Positions 47,440 to 55,938 of a DNA stretch of 64,000 bases are shown piece after piece. Where the stretch lies: positions 110,510 through 174,509 of the forward strand of contig CALJHC010000018.1 of NCBI GenBank assembly GCA_938075415.1, read 5' to 3'. Position numbers and translations under genes: made by a program. Positions within the stretch are counted from its first letter, which is position 1. Every line of letters starts with the position of its first letter. The DNA is from an uncultured Rubripirellula sp. (lineage in GTDB: Bacteria > Planctomycetota > Planctomycetia > Pirellulales > Pirellulaceae). A model generated the notes under the pieces. That model saw only the letters and a program-made list of their open reading frames with translations. It searched no databases and was not told the DNA's origin.

Positions 47440-49512
47440 TCAAGCAATGCGTTTGCTGTATAACCACCACTCAGTCAACAGCACCGCCAGCATCAGCAGC
47501 AAAGCCAGACGCCAGTATTCTTTCTGATCTTCCAAACCGACCGCCGCCGCGGTCACCGACTCATAGCCAAGTTCTAAAGAACGAACCGGCTTTAAGCTGC
47601 TTTCCGTTGCCGCAAAAAGATTGATCGAATAGAGATCCATCAGATCACCATCAGACTCAATGCGAAAGTTCCCTGGTGTATCCGTATCCACAACCTCGAT
47701 CAAAGAACCCTGATGTAACGCAAGATCAACCTCCTGATCCCGAGTCGAGCGAACCGTCACGGTTTCCCTTGGCTCGGCCAGTCGGGTTCGCATGGTCTCC
47801 CCGGGACGATAAGAATTTGCAGAAGACACCTCGGATGCACCGGCTACCGATCGTAATACATTCAAAAGGAAGACCGGCCATGATCGTTCCGCATACCAAT
47901 TGGTATTGGCTTGTGCCGTCCCATCCTCGGTATCTGAAATGACTTCAAACCCCAAAACCACATCCTGATATCCATCGCGAGGAGCGATACCGAGAACGGT
48001 TCCAATATCAGCAGAAAGCAATTCGGATCCGCCGTCAGGCAAGTTGATCGCCCGACCATTAAAAATCAACAGCGAAAACAGTTCCAAATAACGCATAACC
48101 GGGTGAGTACGATCCAGGTCAACGATTACAAGCCCCGAAGGGTCACCATCCCATGACCATGAATTCCGAATCTGCTCCTCTCCCGTATTGGTCGAATCAC
48201 CCACCTGCTCAATAGCAGCTGGTTCATCCGGTGAACCACTCAACAGGCTGCCTTCCTGCAAAACGCCGGTCGTCGGCAAAGCACCAATAAAAAAGGTATT
48301 CGTCTCGGGCATCTGAGAAGGCGAGCAGCGGTCGAAAATAATTAGGTCATCAGTTCCGGCAATCGATCGTTGCAAATAATTGTCGGTCGACAAATAACTC
48401 GGTGAGACAAATTCAGCTCGGCAAACTCGACTCGCTTGCTCAGTAGCCAAACCCACTCGCAATGGCGTATTCCCCTCGGTCACCACAAGGACTGACGCCA
48501 TCTTGGTGGGCGCCAATCCCGCGTAAGCGATATTATCAACCAATAAGTGATCCACCGAGTCGATCTGAAGTTCGAGGGTGGCCGAACCCTCAACCGACAA
48601 CTCAAATGACAAACCCGCTTGCTCTTGCGCATCAAGAGTCACTCGATCAGCATCCAAAAATTCACCACCCAGCGATAAGGTGACATCCGACTCCAACTTC
48701 TCGGTACCCAGGTTCTCGATCGTGGCAAAGACTTGCACCTCTGTAGGATTTTCAAGGTTCCGCTCAGCTGAGAACGCAGTGATCGCCAAGTTACGAACCC
48801 TGTCTTGACCGATGGAAATGAAGGTGGGCACCAAATTTCCAAGACTGAATTCATTAACGTTTGGAAAAATACCATCACTGTAAATCAACAACTCGGCAGG
48901 AAGTGCATCAGCAACCTGAGCGTCAGCGACATCGCCAACCTGACTCGACCTTCGTGGGTTAGCCAAACCCTCCGCCGCCCTCAAAGCCTCCATCACGTCG
49001 GTGGAGCGGTTACTGACGCTAACGGATTCAAGAGCATCCAAAAGGCGACGGCGGTCGCTGGTAAACGACTGCAACGTTTCTGCTCGATCACTGAAGGCGA
49101 GCAACATTGCCGTTTCCGAATCTTGCATCACCTCAATTCGCTGCGCAATCAGTTTTTTGGCAACCTGATACCTCGATTCACCATCCTCCATGTCTTTCGC
49201 CTGCATGCTCGCAGAGACATCCAACAGGAAAACAAGTCTACCTTCTGACCCAGTCTCCCCCCGAAGAGACGGTCGAAATACCGCAATCAGCGCCAGCACA
49301 ACCACCAGCAATTGCAACAGCAGCAACAGGCTTCGCCTTAACTTCTGAAACAAAGAATTAACATGAAGATCCTCGATCGACTTTGCCCAAAGGTAGGTGC
49401 TGGAAACCTTCATCGGTTCACGACGAAGCTTCAGGAAATAAAGCAAAATGATCCCGGCCAAGACAACGCCAAGAAGCCAGGCCCAAGGCCCTAATGTTGG
49501 AGTCCAACTCAT
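47440..49512 (-). CDS. BatA-like von Willebrand factor A membrane protein
   Basis: The 690-residue protein has an N-terminal membrane segment (10-28) with the BatA-type motif YFLKLRREPMKVSSTYLW, a second segment (61-80) and then a VWA domain whose MIDAS motif is DVSAS (98-102). A CARDB-like beta region follows around 270-330, and later regions resemble a glutamine-amidotransferase-like/DUF domain. A final membrane segment (about 668-685) ends in a basic tail. Such proteins work with DUF58 proteins and MoxR AAA ATPases in aerotolerance or chaperone-like complexes at the membrane. The gene overlaps the upstream DUF58 gene by 4 bp (ATGA). MoxR is not in the window. Confidence 0.9.
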   Translation of the reverse strand: MSWTPTLGPWAWLLGVVLAGIILLYFLKLRREPMKVSSTYLWAKSIEDLHVNSLFQKLRRSLLLLLQLLVVVLALIAVFRPSLRGETGSEGRLVFLLDVSASMQAKDMEDGESRYQVAKKLIAQRIEVMQDSETAMLLAFSDRAETLQSFTSDRRRLLDALESVSVSNRSTDVMEALRAAEGLANPRRSSQVGDVADAQVADALPAELLIYSDGIFPNVNEFSLGNLVPTFISIGQDRVRNLAITAFSAERNLENPTEVQVFATIENLGTEKLESDVTLSLGGEFLDADRVTLDAQEQAGLSFELSVEGSATLELQIDSVDHLLVDNIAYAGLAPTKMASVLVVTEGNTPLRVGLATEQASRVCRAEFVSPSYLSTDNYLQRSIAGTDDLIIFDRCSPSQMPETNTFFIGALPTTGVLQEGSLLSGSPDEPAAIEQVGDSTNTGEEQIRNSWSWDGDPSGLVIVDLDRTHPVMRYLELFSLLIFNGRAINLPDGGSELLSADIGTVLGIAPRDGYQDVVLGFEVISDTEDGTAQANTNWYAERSWPVFLLNVLRSVAGASEVSSANSYRPGETMRTRLAEPRETVTVRSTRDQEVDLALHQGSLIEVVDTDTPGNFRIESDGDLMDLYSINLFAATESSLKPVRSLELGYESVTAAAVGLEDQKEYWRLALLLMLAVLLTEWWLYSKRIA

Positions 49513-50402
49513 CGAACGACACCTCTTTGCCGAAGGTACCGTGTAACAATCTCCTCTACGGGAGTCTCTGTCGTGATGGGTACATACACCAGAGAACGCT
49601 TGGCACAGAAATTTCGAATCGACTCGATGAATTGCGAAAGTGTCGACTTGTACTTATCAATGGCGAACTGATTCATGGTGATCTCTGCCGAATCCAAATC
49701 CTCAACATCGATCAAACGCAAATCACCACGCACCGTCGGATCCCGTTCCTCCGGTGAAAGCAGATGCATCACGTAAACATCCATTCTGCGGGCGATCAAC
49801 ATCCGCAAAGCAGACTCAAATCCGTCTTTATCAAGAAAGTCGGATATCAGTACCACAACGCCCGTTCCTGCGTTACGAATCGAAAAATCACGGACCCCAT
49901 CCGCCAACGATACATTCTCGCCGGGCTCAACCGAATCGAGATAATCAAGCATTTTCCATAATGAGGACCTGCCTCGAAGAACCGGTGCCCGTCTTCCCGC
50001 CGGCCCCAAGGCCTGAACACTCACTCGATCGGCACGGCAAAGCCCGACATAACCCAAGGCTGAAGCAAGTTGCTTGGCGACACGAAGTTTGGTGGGATCT
50101 CCAAAATTCATTGATTCGCTGGCGTCAACCAACGCATAAAAATGAAGATCCTCTTCCTCCTGAAATAATTTCAGGAACAACTGATCAAGTCGAGCAAAAA
50201 GGTTCCAATCGATCAAGCGAAGATCATCGCCGGGGACATACGAACGAAAGTCGTGAAATTCCACGCTCTGTCCACGCCGCTTACTACGCCGCTCACCCTT
50301 CAATTGACCACGAAATATTTTTCGTGAAGCCAATTCTAAACGCTCCAAACGTGCGAGCAATTCCGGCGGCAACAACGGATCGAGTCGAGACTTTGAGTTC
50401 AT
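49509..50402 (-). CDS. DUF58 domain protein
   Basis: The 297-residue cytoplasmic protein has the DUF58 core sequence GQSVEFHDFRSYVPGDDLRLIDW (45-67), followed by a VWA-like region with DASES (93-97) as a MIDAS-like site. It lacks the two N-terminal membrane segments seen in longer DUF58 proteins, so it is the short form. DUF58 proteins are typically encoded right after a MoxR AAA ATPase and before BatA-like proteins. Here the BatA-like gene is directly downstream with a 4-bp overlap, but upstream is a sulfatase gene 160 bp away, so the MoxR gene must be elsewhere or missing. Confidence 0.9.
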   Translation of the reverse strand: MNSKSRLDPLLPPELLARLERLELASRKIFRGQLKGERRSKRRGQSVEFHDFRSYVPGDDLRLIDWNLFARLDQLFLKLFQEEEDLHFYALVDASESMNFGDPTKLRVAKQLASALGYVGLCRADRVSVQALGPAGRRAPVLRGRSSLWKMLDYLDSVEPGENVSLADGVRDFSIRNAGTGVVVLISDFLDKDGFESALRMLIARRMDVYVMHLLSPEERDPTVRGDLRLIDVEDLDSAEITMNQFAIDKYKSTLSQFIESIRNFCAKRSLVYVPITTETPVEEIVTRYLRQRGVVR

Positions 50403-50562
50403 GCGATCAGTTTACCAAAGTGACTCTTGTTCAAAGATGCCAAACCTACATGGTTCGCAATCGGAAAGCAGAGGGCAATTATTAAGACCTGCCGAAGCTG
50501 AATTTTCTGGTGTGCGATAAATCACAACGGCGAACCTACGATAGAAACAGCGGTCGCGAAAA

Positions 50563-52080
50563 TCACTTCCACACCAAGGGTAATCTTGCATCATCCGCGT
50601 TAAGCTTCCCCGGAAGCCGCTTGCCCTTTCCGGCCCGTTTATTCAGCCGATCCCCCAAATCGTCCCTTGCTACCTCGGCTGCCGCCTGCAGCATCTCAAC
50701 CACCTCAGGATGCTGGTCAATCACGTTGGTGGATTCTGATCGGTCCTGCTCCAGATCGAATAAACTTAACTCAATTTTCCTTTGCTGATAGCGTTCTGGA
50801 AGACCACCTTTGCCCCCTTCCTTGCCATCGAGCGTGCGATAGACATGGGGAAAAACCAATTTAAAACGATTGTTGCGAACCGCCTGCAATTGCCCACCAC
50901 CGTAATAGCAATAGTAGGATTCGTGAGGAGACTTTGCTCCCGTCTCACCAAAAAGTAGTGGCCGAATGTCTTTCCCATCAATCCGATTCGCCGGCAAATC
51001 AGCATCAATTAACTTAGCAACCGTTGGCAGAATATCGATGGTGCTGCATAACTGATCGCAAGTAGTGCCACCGGGCACTTTCCCTTTCCACCACATCACG
51101 GTCGGCTCACGATAACCACCCTCAAACATGGTCCCCTTGCCCTCTCGCAATGGCGTCGCTTGACCGCCATGAGTGCCGTAGGATAGCCAAGGACCATTAT
51201 CGCTCGTGAAAATCAGCAACGTATCTTCCGCGATTCCCAAATCTTCCAAAGTGGTCATGATCCGACCGACCGACCAGTCAACTTCCATTACCACGTCACC
51301 GAAAATCCCCGCACCACTCTTGCCGCGAAAATCGTCTGAAGCGTAAAGGGGAACATGGACCATCGGATGCGGCAAGTAAACAAAGAAAGGGTCATCTTGA
51401 TTCCTTTTGATGAAATCCACCGCCCGCTCAGTGAACTGTTTTGTCATCAGCTTTTGATCTTCTGGAGTCATCTCTTGCTTGACGATTTCAACGCCCTTGC
51501 CTGATGCTTCAATCATCGGTAGAGCCGCCCATGGAATCTCAGCATTAGGATCCTTCCTTCGCTTCTCCAATGCGTTGGGATGCAACGGCCACATGTCGTT
51601 GCTGTAGGGAATCCCGTAGTACTCATCAAAACCATGCCGATGTGGCAGAAATTTTGGATGATGCCCCAAGTGCCACTTCCCGTAAACAGCCGTTTTGTAC
51701 CCTTTTGATTTGCACAATTCCGCGATGGTGGTTTCCTTCGCATTCAGCCCGATACTTGACTTAGGCCCCAGCGCTCCCGAAATACCAACTCGAACGTGAT
51801 AACAACCGGTCAACAGCGCCGAACGTGACGCGGAACAGACCGCTGACGAAACCACGAAGTCCGTGAACCGCCTTCCCTCGGCTGCCATTCGATTTAAATT
51901 CGGAGTCTCGTAATCATTTGATCCAAACGGATTAATGTCGGCGTACCCCATGTCATCGATAAAAATGACCACCACATTCGGTGCACGGCCCGATGCCGCC
52001 TCAATCTTGCTCGATTGAGTAACGATCAAAGCGACGATGCAACTGAGTAATCCCAAGCAGCCGCGAGTAAACTTTTTCAT
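50563..52080 (-). CDS. Secreted arylsulfatase-type sulfatase, CSASR motif
   Basis: The ATG at 52078-52080 opens a clean signal peptide (MKKFTRGCLGLLSCIVALIV); the frame extends 12 codons upstream without improving it. The protein has 505 residues. VVIFIDDMGYAD places the calcium aspartates near residue 42, and SAVCSASRSALLTG carries Cys82 as the formylglycine precursor in a C-x-A-S-R context. GKWHLGH near 128 and FTSDNGPW near 248 complete the active site, and the C-terminal SLFDLEQDRSESTNV segment is typical. It should desulfate carbohydrate or aryl esters outside the cytoplasm. Confidence 0.94.
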   Translation of the reverse strand: MKKFTRGCLGLLSCIVALIVTQSSKIEAASGRAPNVVVIFIDDMGYADINPFGSNDYETPNLNRMAAEGRRFTDFVVSSAVCSASRSALLTGCYHVRVGISGALGPKSSIGLNAKETTIAELCKSKGYKTAVYGKWHLGHHPKFLPHRHGFDEYYGIPYSNDMWPLHPNALEKRRKDPNAEIPWAALPMIEASGKGVEIVKQEMTPEDQKLMTKQFTERAVDFIKRNQDDPFFVYLPHPMVHVPLYASDDFRGKSGAGIFGDVVMEVDWSVGRIMTTLEDLGIAEDTLLIFTSDNGPWLSYGTHGGQATPLREGKGTMFEGGYREPTVMWWKGKVPGGTTCDQLCSTIDILPTVAKLIDADLPANRIDGKDIRPLLFGETGAKSPHESYYCYYGGGQLQAVRNNRFKLVFPHVYRTLDGKEGGKGGLPERYQQRKIELSLFDLEQDRSESTNVIDQHPEVVEMLQAAAEVARDDLGDRLNKRAGKGKRLPGKLNADDARLPLVWK

Positions 52081-52737
52081 CAGAACACTTCTATCAAAAT
52101 AGAATTTCAAAAACATAGGTCAGTGAACCACCACCGTAGGATGCTGTGCTTACAACGCACTTCACCCGAAAAGATCTTACCGAACGTTGGTCCAGTATCA
52201 AAATCGATGCTATCGGGACAATCTCCATGGACCGCGGTCGGGCACATCCGCCCAACCGATTCGCAAACCTCGTCCCGTAGTTTATCGAACCAAGGTACCA
52301 ACATAACATGACCGCGACACTGAATGCGACGCATGAGTAAAATGACTTGCTCGGTGGAGTTATCGAATCAGCTTATCAGTAATCACTTCTAACTAGGGCC
52401 CTAACCGTGCGACCAAGAAACCACTGATGAGGTCCGAGGCAACAAGACTCGGGAACAACACGACTCGGGAACACAAAGCCTCGGGAACACAAAGCCTCGG
52501 GACTGGGACGCTAACAGAACGAACAGACCACCGATTCTTATTGTGTGGCAGGTCCGCTGCCAAGCAATGCACTGCAAAAACCTAGTTTGATGAAAACAGT
52601 TACTCGACCCGCTTGGGGAACAACACTGACAAAGACTCAATCTCTGCTCACGCCACGCAGGTTCTCTTCAAAACAATCGTGCGGGTACTGAGTCAACATT
52701 TCATGGCGGTATTATGCACAAAGTCCGATTTCCACCA
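52081..52737. other. Intergenic region with a tandem repeat
   Basis: This 657-bp gap separates the sulfatase and the C25 peptidase on the same strand. It holds the 16-bp repeat at 52441-52501. No gene or strong terminator was recognised. Confidence 0.4.
52441..52501. repeat. Four tandem units of about 16 bp
   Basis: AACACAAAGCCTCGGG is present twice perfectly (52470-52485 and 52486-52501), preceded by AACAACACGACTCGGG (52454-52469) and a shortened AACAAGACTCGGG (52441-52453). Confidence 0.88.
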
Positions 52738-54306
52738 TCATTCATTAGATTCTTTGCGAATAATGGTCCGCGCAGAACCAACGGCAAATTGCTCACCATT
52801 GACTGCATAAGCACGAATCACCATTGGCCCGGCAGTGCCAACAGGCACGGGAACCGATAGCTTCAAGGGCAAATCAGCCTGAACTGCATGTTCCAGTTGG
52901 GAAACAAGCGTTTCATTAGGATTTTCGCCGACTGACGCACCAAGTGGAAAATCAACTCTTAGCGTCAGGTCACCTTCCACCGAACTGTTGGCTATCACCT
53001 TGAGCGGGTCGCCTTGATCGTGACCAGGAGCAACCTCCAGCTCAATCCGTTGGGCATGACGCAGTCGCTGGGTCGGATCACCCAACAATCCATACAACTG
53101 CAAGTGTTCCCGTCGTTCCTCCACTAATGTTGAACCGGCGGGACTAAGAAGCGTTGCAAGTCCATCAATCATCACCCGCGCAGAATCGGCCTTACCCGCT
53201 GTCGCCTTGTACGCACCTCTTTGAGCCTCGAGCCATGCGTCACCCAGACGCGCCGGCCGTCTTTGGTAAATCGATTTGATCAAGCCAACCGACAAAGCTG
53301 CATTCCCGTAGGGCATTGTCACCCGACTACCGGCAATGACGGCAATCGGCCCACCTTCGGTGAACAAAAGGTGCTCAGCAAGCGAATCCTCCGCAGCATC
53401 CAACGCACCGGTGTAGCAGGCTAACATGAGAGCGATTGGTGCTCGACCCGGTTCACATTTCAAACGACGAACACTCCGTCGATCCAACACAGGCACACCG
53501 TCCTCATTTTGCGGAACTCGATCCAGTTTGGTTACCTGACCATGACCCGCATAGACCCAGAAGCGAGCACCTTTGGAATACTGATTGAGCACCGCCTCGG
53601 TAAACGGTTCATCTGAGGGATAAAAGCGGTGTCCTGGACTGCCATAGAGGACATGAGTTCTTACCTGGGCCGGTAAAACACCCGTGACGATAGTTCGAGC
53701 TGCTGACTCAATCGCTTGATCCGCGAGGAAGCCAAATCCCCCAACACCGCCTACCAGCTGCACGCTTGTTCTCCACTGCCCAAAATCAGTGCTATGTTCT
53801 TTGATTATCAAACGATTGATCCAATTCCGCAACTGCTCAGGCCGATCCACAGGAAGACGACCAACCGCGATCTCAACCTCACCGTTCTGGTCAAGATCGC
53901 CGTAGGGGTAATCGGTGCAGAGTGTTGGCGTGGAACCCCATTTCGCCGTCACACCGGTTTTGGAATAAAAAGAAGGTACCTCCAACGACGGATCACACTT
54001 TGATCCGATCACGGGAACGTCACCGATCAGTAAAATGTATTTGGTTTTATCAGTGGCTATCTGAGCGACCCTATCTCTGACGGCGACCGCAGATAACTCA
54101 GACTCGATTGTCCGTACGCTCAAGCCCTCCGCCGTTCGAAGATCAACCCAAGGCTCGATCGCTTTCCCAAAATTTCCGGGGCAGACCAAAATCACTTCCG
54201 TAGCACGCGATCGGGCTGACAAAGAGAGCAAGATCAAAACCAGAAACCCGAGCAATCGTGCTCTACGAATCAAATCATTGGCCCAATGGCTATTAGATTG
54301 AATCAT
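52738..54306 (-). CDS. Gingipain-like peptidase (C25 family)
   Basis: The ATG at 54304-54306 is chosen because it opens a plausible signal (basic RRARLLGF then LVLILLSL); the frame runs 101 codons further upstream to 54609 through a Cys-rich stretch that looks untranslated. The resulting protein has 522 residues. The catalytic dyad of clan CD is visible: His255 in WVYAGHGQ and Cys297 in LMLACYTGAL, with the preceding LLIGD and the VGRLPV and YGDLD segments typical of C25. A C-terminal beta domain of about 110 residues, possibly Ig-like, follows. It is expected to be an exported cysteine peptidase. Gingipain specificity for Arg or Lys cannot be inferred. Confidence 0.82.
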   Translation of the reverse strand: MIQSNSHWANDLIRRARLLGFLVLILLSLSARSRATEVILVCPGNFGKAIEPWVDLRTAEGLSVRTIESELSAVAVRDRVAQIATDKTKYILLIGDVPVIGSKCDPSLEVPSFYSKTGVTAKWGSTPTLCTDYPYGDLDQNGEVEIAVGRLPVDRPEQLRNWINRLIIKEHSTDFGQWRTSVQLVGGVGGFGFLADQAIESAARTIVTGVLPAQVRTHVLYGSPGHRFYPSDEPFTEAVLNQYSKGARFWVYAGHGQVTKLDRVPQNEDGVPVLDRRSVRRLKCEPGRAPIALMLACYTGALDAAEDSLAEHLLFTEGGPIAVIAGSRVTMPYGNAALSVGLIKSIYQRRPARLGDAWLEAQRGAYKATAGKADSARVMIDGLATLLSPAGSTLVEERREHLQLYGLLGDPTQRLRHAQRIELEVAPGHDQGDPLKVIANSSVEGDLTLRVDFPLGASVGENPNETLVSQLEHAVQADLPLKLSVPVPVGTAGPMVIRAYAVNGEQFAVGSARTIIRKESNE

Positions 54307-54951
54307 GGCTAATCCGAATTGCTTGAAACCTGCCCTACAAGTCACGCCCAACCCCAGAGCACCGACGAATGCTGCCACACGGATGAAAATCGCGAAACAC
54401 TGGATTCGCCCTGCACAGCAACTTCCAACAACGATCCATTGCCGCTGAATTGACACGTACCCACTGCTGACAAGCCAGCGCAAAAACATGGTGTGACCCC
54501 TCATTGAGAACCTAAAACCAGTCGGGCATCCATACACACAACAGGCCAATCGTGTTGGGGCAGCAGTCTCGCGATGCGGTACACACACTGACTCAACCCT
54601 CACTCGCAATACCTGACACCACCCAAAACCAACCAGTGAAATAAGCCGTATTCCGTTTCGATGATGGGAAAGCCAGAAACATCCTTAATCCCTCTGCGCT
54701 CCCGTGAAAAATGGCCGAACTCGTCTCAGGCAGAGGAAGCTGACGTTTAAAAGGAACGTAATGATCCGTTAAGCTCTGTTCCTGAATTGATCACCCGGTA
54801 TCACAATACAATCGATCCGCTGAAAAGATTCCACCCCAATCCTGCATTGACACCATTGGACGGTCTCCAACGAGCACATGCTGGCTCAAAACAATCGACA
54901 TCTTGAGCCCAAAACACGATATCTGAACCCTTTCGCCGCCTGCGGACAACG
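54307..54951. other. Divergent intergenic region
   Basis: This 645-bp gap lies between the C25 peptidase and pdxA. It includes the open but probably untranslated upstream extension of the peptidase frame (54307-54609). Both promoters should be here. Nothing else was recognised. Confidence 0.4.
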
Positions 54952-55938
54952 ATGAACCCCATAGCGACTAACACAGCACAGACAGATGCAAAAGGCAAAG
55001 TCTTGGGGATTACGGTGGGCGATCCAGCGGGAATTGGACCCGAAATCGCCCTGCGTTGCGCCTCACTGCTTCAAGGCGACGATCGCTGCCGGATCATTCT
55101 TTATGGGCCAAAATTGGTCCTCAAAAGAGTTTCTGCCGAACTCGAAATCGAAATCACAGGCGAATTAAGAGACATCGGTCATGTTGACATGGCGTCACTT
55201 GTCCCAGGAATCCCTAACGCCGAAACCGGATTGGCTTCCTACCAAGCCGTGGACCTCGCGATCCGAGATGCGATATCCGGGAAGATCGACGCAATGGTTA
55301 CGGGCCCAATCCAAAAAGAGGCATGGCACGCCGCGGGAATCTCGTTTCCCGGGCATACTGAACTGCTGGCCGACCGCACCGGTATCAAAGACTTTTGCAT
55401 GATGCTCACGAGCCCCTCAATTTCATGCGTACTCGCTACCATCCATATCCCACTTGCTGACATTTCATCACAGCTTTCAATCGAAGGAATCGACCGAGCG
55501 ATTCGCCTTGCCTCCCAAACACTAAGTCCTCGTCTTGGGCATTCGGCCAGAATCACGGTCTGTGGATTAAATCCGCACGCTGGAGAAAATGGCCAGTTCA
55601 GTCATGGCGAAGAGAAAAATATCATTCAGCCCGCAATCGACCTCGCAAGAAATAACGGCTTCAATGTAACCGGTCCTGTGCCACCAGATACTGCTTTTAC
55701 ACCATCCATGCGTTCTCGAACGGACGCCTACGTTTGCATGTACCATGACCAAGGTTTGATTCCACTGAAAGCCTTGGCTTTTGACGATGCGGTCAATGTG
55801 ACTTTGGGCCTGCCGATCATTCGTACAAGTGTTGATCATGGCACCGCCCTTGACCTGGCATGGCAAGGAACCGCAAAACACCAAAGCATGCTGGCTGCCA
55901 TTGAACTCGCTATTGAGAGCTGCGAGGTAAAGTCGTGA
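54952..55938 (+). CDS. pdxA: 4-hydroxythreonine-4-phosphate dehydrogenase
   Basis: The 328-residue enzyme oxidises 4-phosphohydroxy-L-threonine with NAD(P)+ in the DXP-dependent vitamin B6 pathway. The start [14 protein letters not shown] (19-32) and [22 protein letters not shown] (117-138) are diagnostic. The metal-ligand histidines lie in FPGHTE, in the LNPHAGENG region and in [12 protein letters not shown]. Length is typical. The stop overlaps the next gene's ATG by one base (TGATG), linking it to a polytopic membrane protein, which is not a usual partner. Confidence 0.96.
   Translation: MNPIATNTAQTDAKGKVLGITVGDPAGIGPEIALRCASLLQGDDRCRIILYGPKLVLKRVSAELEIEITGELRDIGHVDMASLVPGIPNAETGLASYQAVDLAIRDAISGKIDAMVTGPIQKEAWHAAGISFPGHTELLADRTGIKDFCMMLTSPSISCVLATIHIPLADISSQLSIEGIDRAIRLASQTLSPRLGHSARITVCGLNPHAGENGQFSHGEEKNIIQPAIDLARNNGFNVTGPVPPDTAFTPSMRSRTDAYVCMYHDQGLIPLKALAFDDAVNVTLGLPIIRTSVDHGTALDLAWQGTAKHQSMLAAIELAIESCEVKS

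Noticed and set aside
54307..54609. N-terminal extension of the C25 peptidase
   Set aside because: The extension is Cys/Arg-rich and unlike a signal region; a proper signal peptide starts at the ATG at 54304-54306.
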